NCBI GenBank assembly: GCA_021818075.1
Contig: JAKAFD010000013.1
Location: 4,211-16,982 of the forward strand
Direction of reading: 5' to 3'
Source of the DNA: a bacterium
GTDB lineage: Bacteria; Patescibacteriota; Patescibacteriia; Patescibacteriales; Patescibacteriaceae
DNA: 12,772 nt
In this document: one piece after another, positions 6,004-12,748 of the stretch
How positions within the stretch are numbered: position 1 is the first letter of the stretch
How the letters are laid out: the number at the start of each line of letters is the position of its first letter
The notes under the pieces: generated by a model
The model's database searches: none
Told to the model about the DNA's origin: nothing
Seen by the model: only the letters and a program-made list of their open reading frames with translations
Position numbers and translations under genes: made by a program

Positions 6004-8991
6004 TTATTTCTTAAGTCCCAAAATTACTTGTTCACCATTAATATCAACTTCTTCCTTTATTAAAACCGTATCCGGCACTACATCCATAACCACGGCTGTA
6101 GTGCCGGTTGCCGCCATATAATCAGTTTTATAAAGGTTTAATGCCTTGCCTATTTTTTCGCTACCTTTGGAGTCAATAAAAGCTTCCGCCCGGTCATTAA
6201 TATTTAAACCGGCGCGTTTACGCAAACCATTAGTGGCACGGATAGCCTCTCTAATCAGACCCTCGGCTTCCAGTTCCTTGGAAATATTAGCATCCAATTC
6301 CACTGCTAATTCACCCTCGCCGAATTTGCACATCGCCTCTTTAACATTAACTTCCTCGGCAATTAAATCCTGATATTCTTTGGCCAAAGAACAATTATTA
6401 ATAGTCAACTTATTAAGCGGCTGGCGCACTTTAAGGCCGGCTTCGTCGCGTTTGGCCAAAGCTAGGGCCACAGCCTTACGGGCAATATCCATATTTACTA
6501 AAACCTGCTCATCGCTCTCACCGGCGCTTGGCCAGGCTGCCAAATGAACGGATTTAGCATTGTCTTTAAAATCATAGCCGCTTACTTTTTGCCAGAGCGT
6601 CTCGGACAAAAACGGCATAAACGGCGCCATCACTTTGGCCAGTTCCAGCAAAACAAATTTGGTTGTGGCCAGAGCCGCTACCTTGTCTTCACTCTTAAAA
6701 CGGTCGCGGCTTCGGCGCAAATACCAAGTGGACAAATCATTGATAAACTCGGGAATCTCCCGCGCCGCCTCATAAACATGATATTTTTCCAATTCGTCAG
6801 TAATTTTTTTAACCAATTGATTAAGCCGCGCGATAATCCAACTATCTAAAATATTAACGCTATCATTTTTGGCCTCGACTGCGCCGTCAGCGTAAAGTTC
6901 ATAAAACTTATAAACATTCCAAAGAATCATATTATTTTGCCGCAAGGTGTCGCGCACATCGTTCAAGTCGTATTTCTTGCCTTCGCCCGGCTGATTGATA
7001 GTGTACATATGCAGGCGCACCGCGTCCGCGCCGTATTCGTTCAATACTTGGTTCGGTTCAATAATATTGCCCTTGCTCTTGCTCATTTTTTTGCCGAACT
7101 TGTCGTTGATGTGCCCAAGGCAAATTACATTTTGATAGCAAGCGCCTTTGCCTAAGAGTGTGCTGATAGCCAGCAGGGTGTAAAACCAGCCGCGCGTCTG
7201 GTCAATGGCTTCGGCAATGTAAGCGGCCGGATATTGTTCGCCCTTATCAATTAAGTCCTGATGTTCAAAGGGATAATGATATTGCGAAAACGGCATAGAG
7301 CCGGAATCGAGCCAAACATCCAGCACCGCCTGGTCGCGCGTCATCTGGCCGCCGCAGTCGCAAGCAAATTTTACTTCGTCAATAAAGGGCCGGTGTAAAT
7401 CACCTAAATCCGCGCCTAAATCCTTTTTAGAGCCGACGCACTTAATAGCGCCGCACTTGTCGCAAACCCAGAGCGGTAAAGGCGTGCCCCAATAGCGTTC
7501 GCGAGAAATCGCCCAGTCCTTAACATTGGCCAACCACTCGCCAAAACGGCCGTCTTTGATATGCTCGGGTACCCAATTGATGGTTTGATTATTTTTTATG
7601 AGCTCGTCTTTCAATTCCGACATCTTAATAAACCACGAGTCCTTGGCGTAATATAACAAAGGCGTATCACAGCGCCAGCAAAAAGGATAATCGTGCTCGT
7701 ACATTTCTTCTTTGAATAAATTGCCTTGCTTTTGTAAGTGTTCCAAAATTATTTTTTCTGTTTCTTTATCTTTAACAAACTTGTCGGCTAGGTTATAATT
7801 TTTCAATTCGTCGGTGAATTTTCCCGCTTCATCAACCGTGTGTACTTTAGGCAAATCCAATTTTTCGCCCAATTGATAATCGTCCTCGCCATACATCACG
7901 GCCGTGTGTACCACGCCCGTACCTTCGTCAGTCGTCACAAAATCAGCGGCCGCCACATAATGCGACTTTTTACCGCTGTTAGCGATGGCTGCGATATCAA
8001 ACAACGGCTCGTATTCCACACCGACCAAACTTTGAACATCTTTTATATCATAAACTCTAATTTTTGTGCCTTTGTATTTACGCGTTGATATATAATCTTT
8101 ATACAATGGGTGAGATGTATCACCCTCTTCAATAGCGTCAACTCTGAAATCTAAATTATCCTCAATGAAATTCTTACTACAAATATAAATTTCTCCTTTT
8201 TTAAAAGGACTGCCGTCGTCTTGTGTTTCTAAAACTTCAAATTTTATATAATCAACTTTCAGTCCCACTGCCAGCGCCACATTGCCCGGCAAAGTCCACG
8301 GCGTAGTTGTCCACGATAAAATAAAATCGCCCTGTTGAACAAAATTGTTCCCCTTGGTAACTTTAAATTTCACAACGACCGAATTTTCTTTGACGCTTTT
8401 ATAGCCCAAAGCGACCTCGTGGCTGGACAGCGTTGTGCCGCAACTCGGACAATGCGGCACCACTTTGTGCCCTTTGTAAATCCGTCCGTCGTCAAAGACC
8501 TTTTTGAGAATCGCCCAGACCGATTCAATATAATCGTTGTCGTAAGTAATGTAGGGGTGTTCCAAGTCCAGCCAAAAGCCGATGCGCTTGGTCATTTTTT
8601 CCCACTCGTCTTTGTAGCGCCAAACGCTCTCGCGGCACTTGGCGTTAAATTCTTTGATGCCGTATTTTTCAATTTCTCCTTTGCCGGAAATTTTTAGTTC
8701 TTTTTCCACTTGCAACTCCACCGGCAAACCATGCGTGTCCCAGCCGGCCTTGCGCTCTACTCTAAAACCGGACATGGTTTTAAAGCGCGGCAGGACATCC
8801 TTAAAAGCGCGCGCCAAAACATGGTGAATGCCTGGCTGGCCGTTAGCGGTTGGCGGCCCCTCGTAAAAAACAAAGTTACCGCGCGGCGCGGCGCGTTCCA
8901 CTGATTGTTCAAAAATCTTGGCCTTATCCCAAAAAGACAAAACCTCTTCTTCCATGGCCGGAAACTGACTTTTAGATTTTTCTTTATCCAT
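6004..8991 (-). CDS. ileS: Isoleucyl-tRNA synthetase, apparently type 2 (IleS2-like)
   Basis: Class I aminoacyl-tRNA synthetase that charges tRNA-Ile in the cytoplasm and edits misactivated valine. The 995-residue protein has its HIGH-type signature as PGIHH (53-57), after GPPTANGQ, and KMSKS near residue 635. Metal-binding pairs CPSCG and CDKCG...CDCGG lie in the connective regions, with DVWLDSGSMPF after them. The C-terminal zinc finger of E. coli-type IleRS is missing: the protein ends in a Gly-Glu-rich domain without cysteines. That fits the eukaryote-like type 2 enzymes, a group often naturally insensitive to mupirocin. I chose ATG at 8991; an in-frame TTG at 9015 would add eight residues, but starts nearer the promoter and has no better ribosome binding site. 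It heads the minus-strand gene run and has its own promoter. Confidence 0.96.
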   Translation of the reverse strand: MDKEKSKSQFPAMEEEVLSFWDKAKIFEQSVERAAPRGNFVFYEGPPTANGQPGIHHVLARAFKDVLPRFKTMSGFRVERKAGWDTHGLPVELQVEKELKISGKGEIEKYGIKEFNAKCRESVWRYKDEWEKMTKRIGFWLDLEHPYITYDNDYIESVWAILKKVFDDGRIYKGHKVVPHCPSCGTTLSSHEVALGYKSVKENSVVVKFKVTKGNNFVQQGDFILSWTTTPWTLPGNVALAVGLKVDYIKFEVLETQDDGSPFKKGEIYICSKNFIEDNLDFRVDAIEEGDTSHPLYKDYISTRKYKGTKIRVYDIKDVQSLVGVEYEPLFDIAAIANSGKKSHYVAAADFVTTDEGTGVVHTAVMYGEDDYQLGEKLDLPKVHTVDEAGKFTDELKNYNLADKFVKDKETEKIILEHLQKQGNLFKEEMYEHDYPFCWRCDTPLLYYAKDSWFIKMSELKDELIKNNQTINWVPEHIKDGRFGEWLANVKDWAISRERYWGTPLPLWVCDKCGAIKCVGSKKDLGADLGDLHRPFIDEVKFACDCGGQMTRDQAVLDVWLDSGSMPFSQYHYPFEHQDLIDKGEQYPAAYIAEAIDQTRGWFYTLLAISTLLGKGACYQNVICLGHINDKFGKKMSKSKGNIIEPNQVLNEYGADAVRLHMYTINQPGEGKKYDLNDVRDTLRQNNMILWNVYKFYELYADGAVEAKNDSVNILDSWIIARLNQLVKKITDELEKYHVYEAAREIPEFINDLSTWYLRRSRDRFKSEDKVAALATTKFVLLELAKVMAPFMPFLSETLWQKVSGYDFKDNAKSVHLAAWPSAGESDEQVLVNMDIARKAVALALAKRDEAGLKVRQPLNKLTINNCSLAKEYQDLIAEEVNVKEAMCKFGEGELAVELDANISKELEAEGLIREAIRATNGLRKRAGLNINDRAEAFIDSKGSEKIGKALNLYKTDYMAATGTTAVVMDVVPDTVLIKEEVDINGEQVILGLKK

Positions 8992-9036
8992 ATTTACGTA
9001 AAACAAAGCAGGCAAAAAGCCCTAAATTATTTACTT

Positions 9037-9065
9037 ATTCTATAGCTAAAAAGCAAAAATGTCAA
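9037..9065 (-). promoter_or_regulatory. Sigma70-type promoter for ileS and its operon
   Basis: On the minus strand a perfect TTGACA (9065-9060) is followed after 17 bases by TAGAAT (9042-9037), five of six matches to the -10 consensus. Transcription would begin near 9030, giving a leader of about 40 bases before the ileS ATG. No T-box or other structured leader is apparent, so tRNA-controlled attenuation is unlikely. Confidence 0.7.
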
Positions 9066-9072
9066 AGAAAAA

Positions 9073-9101
9073 TTGACATAAAATAATAAAAATAGCATGA
9101 T
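9073..9101 (+). promoter_or_regulatory. Sigma70-type promoter for uvrB, nearly leaderless
   Basis: A perfect TTGACA (9073-9078) and CATGAT (9096-9101, four of six matches) are 17 bases apart. The expected start near 9108 leaves a leader of only about 8 bases before the uvrB ATG at 9116, consistent with the missing Shine-Dalgarno. The -35 box faces the ileS -35 box seven bases away. No LexA-type box is seen. Confidence 0.5.
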
Positions 9102-9115
9102 TATAAAATTAAACT

Positions 9116-10918
9116 ATGAAATTCATTTTAGAGTCCAAATTTAAACCCACCGGCGACCAACCCGAGGCCATTGCCAAATTGACCGACGGGTTGCTTAAAG
9201 GTTTCAAGGAACAGACGCTTCTCGGCGTCACCGGCTCGGGCAAGACCTTTACCATGGCCAATATCGTGGCGCAAGTTCAGCGGCCGACTTTGGTTATTTC
9301 CCACAATAAGACCTTAGCCGCCCAGCTCTACCGCGAATTCAAACAATTTTTTCCGCACAATGCCGTCCATTATTTTGTGTCTTATTACGACTACTACCAG
9401 CCCGAGGCCTATATCCCGCAAACCGACACTTATATTGAAAAGGAAGCGCAAATCAACGAGGAAATTGACCGTCTGCGCCACGCCGCCACCCAGGCCCTAT
9501 TGACGAGGCAAGACGTCTTGATTGTGGCGAGCGTCTCCTGTATTTACGGCTTAGGTGAAAAAGCCAATTACGAGAGCCAGAGCTTGACCCTGCGCGCCGG
9601 CGAAACTATCAAGCGCAACGAAATTTTACGGCGCCTGGTTAAAATCCAATATACCCGCGACGACGCCGAGTTCAAACGCGGGACTTTTCGCGTGGCCGGT
9701 TCGCGCCTGGACATTCATTTGGCTTCAGGCGAACAAGTTATCCGTTTGGAACTCGGCAGTGACACCCTTGAAGCCATTTATCAATTTAATATTGAGCCGG
9801 GCCAGCAGGTTGTTTGGCTTAGCGAACTAAAAAACTCCTCTGCTAAGCAAATAGAGAGTATTACTATATTACCGGCTAAACATTTTATCACCCCCGAAGC
9901 GCAGATGACGGCGGCGTTAACAAATATTGAACAAGAGCTGGCCGGGCGCCTAAAGGAGCTGAAAAAAGAAAATAAACTGACGGAAGCCGAACGCTTGGAG
10001 CGCAAAACCAACTATGACATGGAAATGATTCGCGCCGTGGGTTATTGTAATGGCATTGAAAACTATTCGCGCCACTTGGCCGGCCGTAATGAAGGCGAAC
10101 CGCCCGAGACTCTGCTGGATTTTTTCCCCGACAATTATCTAATGTTTATTGACGAGTCGCATGTGTCGTTACCGCAAATTCGCGGGATGTTTGCCGGCGA
10201 CCGCTCGCGCAAACAAACCCTGATTGATTTTGGCTGGCGCCTGCCTTCGGCGCGCGACAACCGGCCCTTAAACTTTAAGGAATTTCGCCAGCACCTCAAC
10301 CAAGTGATTTATGTCAGCGCCACGCCGGCCGACTATGAACTGGGCAAATCAAGCCAAGTGGTGGAGCAGCTTATTAGGCCAACGGGCCTCTTGGACCCGC
10401 AAATTGAAATCCGTCCGACCGCCAACCAAATTGGCGACTTAATGGCCGAAATTGATAAGCGCGTAGCCAAACACGAACGCACGCTGGCCCTGACTTTGAC
10501 CAAACGGATGGCCGAGGAATTGTCCGACTACCTGGCGGAAAAACATATCAAAGCCGCCTACTTACATTCGGAAATTGAAACTTTGGAGCGGGTGGAAATT
10601 TTGAAAAAATTACAAGCCGGGCACTACGATGTCTTGGTCGGCATCAATTTACTGCGCGAGGGCTTAGACCTGCCCGAAGTGTCTTTGGTGGCCATTTTAA
10701 ACGCCGATATGGCTGGGTTTTTGCGCACCTCAACTTCTTTAATCCAAACCATGGGCCGAGCTTCCCGCCATATTGAGGGCCGAGTTATTATGTACGCCGA
10801 CCAAATAACGCCGGCCATGCGCTTTGCCATCAGCGAAACCAACCGCCGCCGCAAGATTCAAGAGATTTATAATAAAAAACACGGCATCACGCCACAATCA
10901 ATTTCACGCAACACATAA
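9116..10918 (+). CDS. uvrB: Excinuclease ABC subunit UvrB lacking the C-terminal UVR domain
   Basis: UvrB is the damage-verifying helicase-like subunit of nucleotide excision repair; it receives DNA from UvrA and recruits UvrC. The 600-residue protein has Walker A GVTGSGKT (37-44), the beta-hairpin YYDYYQPEAYIP (90-101) that inserts between strands, DESH (346-349), SATPADYEL, and GRASR (547-551) with both arginine-finger positions. The core ends with NRRRKIQEIYNKKHGITPQ as usual, but the frame stops six codons later. The usual extra 60 or so residues with the UVR domain that binds UvrC are absent, and I found no such sequence in the other plus frames downstream. LNADMAGFLRTSTSL replaces the usual [15 protein letters not shown], so motif V is altered. 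The start is set by family length and the promoter 15 bases upstream. Activity is likely but UvrC recruitment must differ. Confidence 0.95.
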   Translation: MKFILESKFKPTGDQPEAIAKLTDGLLKGFKEQTLLGVTGSGKTFTMANIVAQVQRPTLVISHNKTLAAQLYREFKQFFPHNAVHYFVSYYDYYQPEAYIPQTDTYIEKEAQINEEIDRLRHAATQALLTRQDVLIVASVSCIYGLGEKANYESQSLTLRAGETIKRNEILRRLVKIQYTRDDAEFKRGTFRVAGSRLDIHLASGEQVIRLELGSDTLEAIYQFNIEPGQQVVWLSELKNSSAKQIESITILPAKHFITPEAQMTAALTNIEQELAGRLKELKKENKLTEAERLERKTNYDMEMIRAVGYCNGIENYSRHLAGRNEGEPPETLLDFFPDNYLMFIDESHVSLPQIRGMFAGDRSRKQTLIDFGWRLPSARDNRPLNFKEFRQHLNQVIYVSATPADYELGKSSQVVEQLIRPTGLLDPQIEIRPTANQIGDLMAEIDKRVAKHERTLALTLTKRMAEELSDYLAEKHIKAAYLHSEIETLERVEILKKLQAGHYDVLVGINLLREGLDLPEVSLVAILNADMAGFLRTSTSLIQTMGRASRHIEGRVIMYADQITPAMRFAISETNRRRKIQEIYNKKHGITPQSISRNT

Positions 10919-10932
10919 CACGCAACACGCAA
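10905..10932. repeat. CACGCAA heptamer tandem repeat across the uvrB stop codon
   Basis: Four 7-base units in a row read CACGCAA, CACATAA, CACGCAA, CACGCAA. The uvrB stop codon TAA (10916-10918) lies in the second, variant unit. The last residues of UvrB (SRNT) are therefore encoded by repeat DNA, not by conserved uvrB sequence. Confidence 0.75.
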
Positions 10933-10940
10933 CGCCACTA

Positions 10941-11046
10941 TTGTCATTTCGACGACCAGTGGGAGGAGAAATCGCTTCGACATTAATATTACTGCTAACA
11001 AAGTTAAAGGGATCCCTCGGCTCCTTTCAGTCGCTCGGGATGACAA
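10941..11046. repeat. 106-base imperfect inverted repeat element
   Basis: The left arm (10941-10973) begins TTGTCATTTCGA and the right arm (11009-11046) ends TCGGGATGACAA; reversed, the right arm begins TTGTCATCCCGAGCGAC and aligns with the left arm over most of its length with gaps. The AT-rich middle is 10974-11008. The type, with terminal GTCAT, CGAGCG and GAGGGAT, resembles palindromic repeats I know from intergenic DNA of many bacteria. It has no coding capacity. It lies between the convergent uvrB and the 214-residue gene, where its hairpin could also slow transcription from either side. Confidence 0.6.
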
Positions 11047-11068
11047 ATGAGGATTTACGATGACAAAT
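11039..11068. repeat. Direct repeat GATGACAAAT at 20-base spacing
   Basis: GATGACAAAT occurs at 11039-11048 and again at 11059-11068. The first copy is the outer end of the inverted repeat element. The second may be a remnant of another element end or a small duplication. Confidence 0.4.
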
Positions 11069-11103
11069 AAAAAAGTCCTAAGATACAAAGTATCAAAGGA
11101 CTT
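11067..11103 (-). terminator. Terminator of the 214-residue protein gene
   Basis: AAGTCCT (11073-11079) pairs with AGGACTT (11097-11103). Inside, after two mismatches, GATAC pairs with GTATC around loop AAA. On the minus strand the stem is followed by TTTTTTATTT, so it acts as a terminator for the gene ending at 11133. On the plus strand no T run follows, so it should not serve uvrB. Confidence 0.7.
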
Positions 11104-11132
11104 AAATAATTTAATGTTCTAAGGTGCAAATG

Positions 11133-11777
11133 TTATTTTTTAGTGATTAATGCCACATAAACACCACTAATACACTCGTCGTCAAGCCAGCTACTAGTAC
11201 GCCAGTGCCAACCATCGTTGCCCCAAATCAAATAAGGACAGAAAGAGTCGTCCAGGGTACCGCGATCTGATGATAAAATCGGAACAATAATGATCTCGTC
11301 TTTAAACCGATCTAATGAGTGTTTATCTTCCACTAACATTTTGTGTAAGGCGGCAATAATCATCAAGGCATCCTGCCGGTTAGCTGCAACGCATATTCTT
11401 TCGATTGTGGCATCTTTTGTCGTTGAGACAATTGTCAATGTTACCTCTCCGGAAAATGTTTTTGGCTTAAAATGCTTATCTCTGATCTCTTGAGAGATAG
11501 AACTATATTTAAATTCTTTCTTTGGCACGATACTTTTATCCAAAGAAAATCCTTCGAAGATTGTAACCTTCTTTTGCAGCACCAGCTTGCTAAATAATTT
11601 ACTATTTAGTTTTTTAATGGTTGGCACTTCAAAGGGATCACATCCCTCAATAAAATCTTGTAATTGCTCGGGGGTTTTTTTACCTTCCTTAACTTGCTTG
11701 GCTATTTCAGTCAACTGACCGAAAATCTTTGCCGTATCTGCTGCTAACAGATTCTGACGATTTTTTCTATTTTTCAT
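11133..11777 (-). CDS. Uncharacterised 214-residue protein, probable patescibacterial family
   Basis: I do not recognise a function. The protein has a basic start (MKNRKNRQN), a predicted helical region with charged residues at about 11-45, a middle with KFKYSS-like mixed strands, and a helical segment at about 133-152. The tail DDSFCPYLIWGNDGWHW, then SSWLDD and YVALITKK, resembles in layout (PYL, spaced tryptophans, WLD, final VA..K) an uncharacterised family I recall from Patescibacteria. There is no signal peptide or membrane segment, so it is probably cytoplasmic. ATG at 11777 is chosen because GGAG lies six bases before it; ATG at 11783 directly abuts GGAG, and TTG at 11837 overlaps the -10 box. 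It has its own promoter and terminator, and its base composition is more AT-rich than the housekeeping genes. Confidence 0.75.
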   Translation of the reverse strand: MKNRKNRQNLLAADTAKIFGQLTEIAKQVKEGKKTPEQLQDFIEGCDPFEVPTIKKLNSKLFSKLVLQKKVTIFEGFSLDKSIVPKKEFKYSSISQEIRDKHFKPKTFSGEVTLTIVSTTKDATIERICVAANRQDALMIIAALHKMLVEDKHSLDRFKDEIIIVPILSSDRGTLDDSFCPYLIWGNDGWHWRTSSWLDDECISGVYVALITKK

Positions 11778-11783
11778 CGCCAT

Positions 11784-11790
11784 CTCCTTT
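11784..11790 (-). promoter_or_regulatory. Ribosome binding site of the 214-residue protein gene
   Basis: AAAGGAG on the minus strand ends six bases before ATG at 11777, an ideal spacing. It decides the start among three in-frame candidates. The seven housekeeping genes in this window have no such motif. Confidence 0.75.
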
Positions 11791-11835
11791 AATTTGTGAA
11801 AAAACAATGATTTAGCACCTATTTTGGGTAATCGC

Positions 11836-11864
11836 AATTTACAACTCTTTTATCAAATTGTCAA
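11836..11864 (-). promoter_or_regulatory. Consensus sigma70-type promoter of the 214-residue protein gene (copy 1)
   Basis: On the minus strand TTGACA (11864-11859), 17 bases, then TAAATT (11841-11836). The 14 bases GCTAATCTTGACAA around the -35 box are identical to those of the lipoprotein promoter at 12740-12727, and the spacer end AAAAG.GTTG is also shared. Transcription should start near 11829, giving a leader of about 50 bases. Confidence 0.8.
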
Positions 11865-11873
11865 GATTAGCGG

Positions 11874-11906
11874 AAAAATAAAAAACCGTTGGCTTATTGC
11901 CAACGG
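11874..11906 (-). terminator. Strong terminator of the lipoprotein gene
   Basis: CCGTTGGC (11886-11893) pairs perfectly with GCCAACGG (11899-11906) around a five-base loop. On the minus strand a run TTTTTTATTTTT follows. It lies 20 bases after the lipoprotein stop and ends only about ten bases before the -35 box of the next gene's promoter, so the two genes are separate transcription units. Confidence 0.85.
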
Positions 11907-11925
11907 CTTATCTTAAAATTACAAA

Positions 11926-12663
11926 CTACAGATTTGGAAAATAGTAGGTTACAAATTTGCCATTGGTCTGGCCGATCCAACTGGAGTGCCAGGCCTCTTT
12001 GTTATCCGGATAGTTGGAAGAAACTTCCTTGTAGTAATCGGCGGCAATCTGCAGAGCGATATTACCAGTAATGCGGACTCGGCAAATAATTCGGTAATCC
12101 TTATTAGCCTCTCGACGATACTTGCCAGACGAATGCATCCACCAATGACTTACTCTGTCAGGAAACGAGCCGGGATATATTTTTAGAACGCCGTTATCAA
12201 TCAAGGAATTTTTCATGGCAGAAAAACTATTGTCTTGATACCAACGACTGAAAAGCCCGCCCTCATTAGTGTTCAAACTTCTTGAGGAGCCATTATAATT
12301 CAACAAGGCTACAATCGTATCCTTTTGGGTTGCGCGATCTCTGGAAACCAAAACCGCATACTTGATTTCAATGACCCAATCATTGTTGGGCGCGACATTA
12401 GGATCAAGCGTTACCGCCTGAAACCAACCTTGAATAGCGTGATAATCGCCATTTTGGTCATCACCGGACCAAGCTCTTTTTCCCCAGTCATAGCAATCAA
12501 CCGGAATGTAATTGTCATCATCTATCGGTGGCTGACAATTGCAGTTTTCCAAATTGAACACATCGTCATTGGGATCATCTGGATTATTGGGGCTATTTAC
12601 CCCATCCGAGCAGCTTAACAAAACTAAGCCGAGAAAAAGCAGAAAAAACACTAAATTTTTCAC
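11926..12663 (-). CDS. Uncharacterised lipoprotein, 245 residues
   Basis: Function unknown. A short positive start (MKN) and a hydrophobic core to residue 16 lead to LLSC with the lipobox cysteine at 18, so it is probably a signal peptidase II substrate anchored outside the cytoplasmic membrane. An acidic, Asn/Pro/Asp-rich linker (19-55, with PNNPDDPNDD) and cysteines 41, 43 and 57 follow. The rest is a tryptophan- and tyrosine-rich mainly beta-type domain with WVIEIKYAVLVSRD (96-109), YRIICRVRITGNIALQIAADYY (190-211) and a Trp-containing C-terminal end. I recognise no catalytic motif; it may be a binding or surface structural domain. GTG at 12663 is chosen because GGAG stands five bases upstream and the signal peptide begins there. 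It has its own promoter and terminator. Confidence 0.8.
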   Translation of the reverse strand: MKNLVFFLLFLGLVLLSCSDGVNSPNNPDDPNDDVFNLENCNCQPPIDDDNYIPVDCYDWGKRAWSGDDQNGDYHAIQGWFQAVTLDPNVAPNNDWVIEIKYAVLVSRDRATQKDTIVALLNYNGSSRSLNTNEGGLFSRWYQDNSFSAMKNSLIDNGVLKIYPGSFPDRVSHWWMHSSGKYRREANKDYRIICRVRITGNIALQIAADYYKEVSSNYPDNKEAWHSSWIGQTNGKFVTYYFPNL

Positions 12664-12668
12664 TAAAA

Positions 12669-12672
12669 CTCC
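12669..12672 (-). promoter_or_regulatory. Ribosome binding site of the lipoprotein gene
   Basis: GGAG on the minus strand lies five bases before the GTG start at 12663. It supports the GTG start, since no in-frame ATG is present near the signal peptide. Confidence 0.7.
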
Positions 12673-12704
12673 TATTTTTATTATGAAACAACGATTTTTT
12701 CATT

Positions 12705-12733
12705 AATATACAACGCTTTTAAAATTTTGTCAA
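12705..12733 (-). promoter_or_regulatory. Consensus sigma70-type promoter of the lipoprotein gene (copy 2)
   Basis: On the minus strand TTGACA (12733-12728), 17 bases, then TATATT (12710-12705). It is a near copy of the promoter at 11864-11836. The leader that follows also shares a block (AAATC, A or G, TTGTTT, then TCA) with the other gene before its GGAG. Confidence 0.8.
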
Positions 12734-12748
12734 GATTAGCAGTAAAAC

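Noticed and set aside
8992..9115. T-box riboswitch before ileS
   Set aside because: The leader from the predicted start is only about 40 bases, too short for a T-box with specifier loop and antiterminator.
10867..11088. Minus-strand open frame of 73 residues containing SSRATERSRGIP
   Set aside because: It is a translation of the palindromic element and of uvrB antisense; such frames commonly appear as spurious genes over this repeat type. No ribosome binding site.
10919..11132. Frameshifted remainder of the uvrB UVR domain
   Set aside because: I read the plus frames after the stop; none shows the Glu/Lys-rich UVR pattern, only repeat-derived sequence.
11778..11837. Longer start at TTG 11837 for the 214-residue protein
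   Set aside because: The TTG overlaps the -10 box, upstream of the predicted transcription start, while ATG 11777 has GGAG at the right distance.
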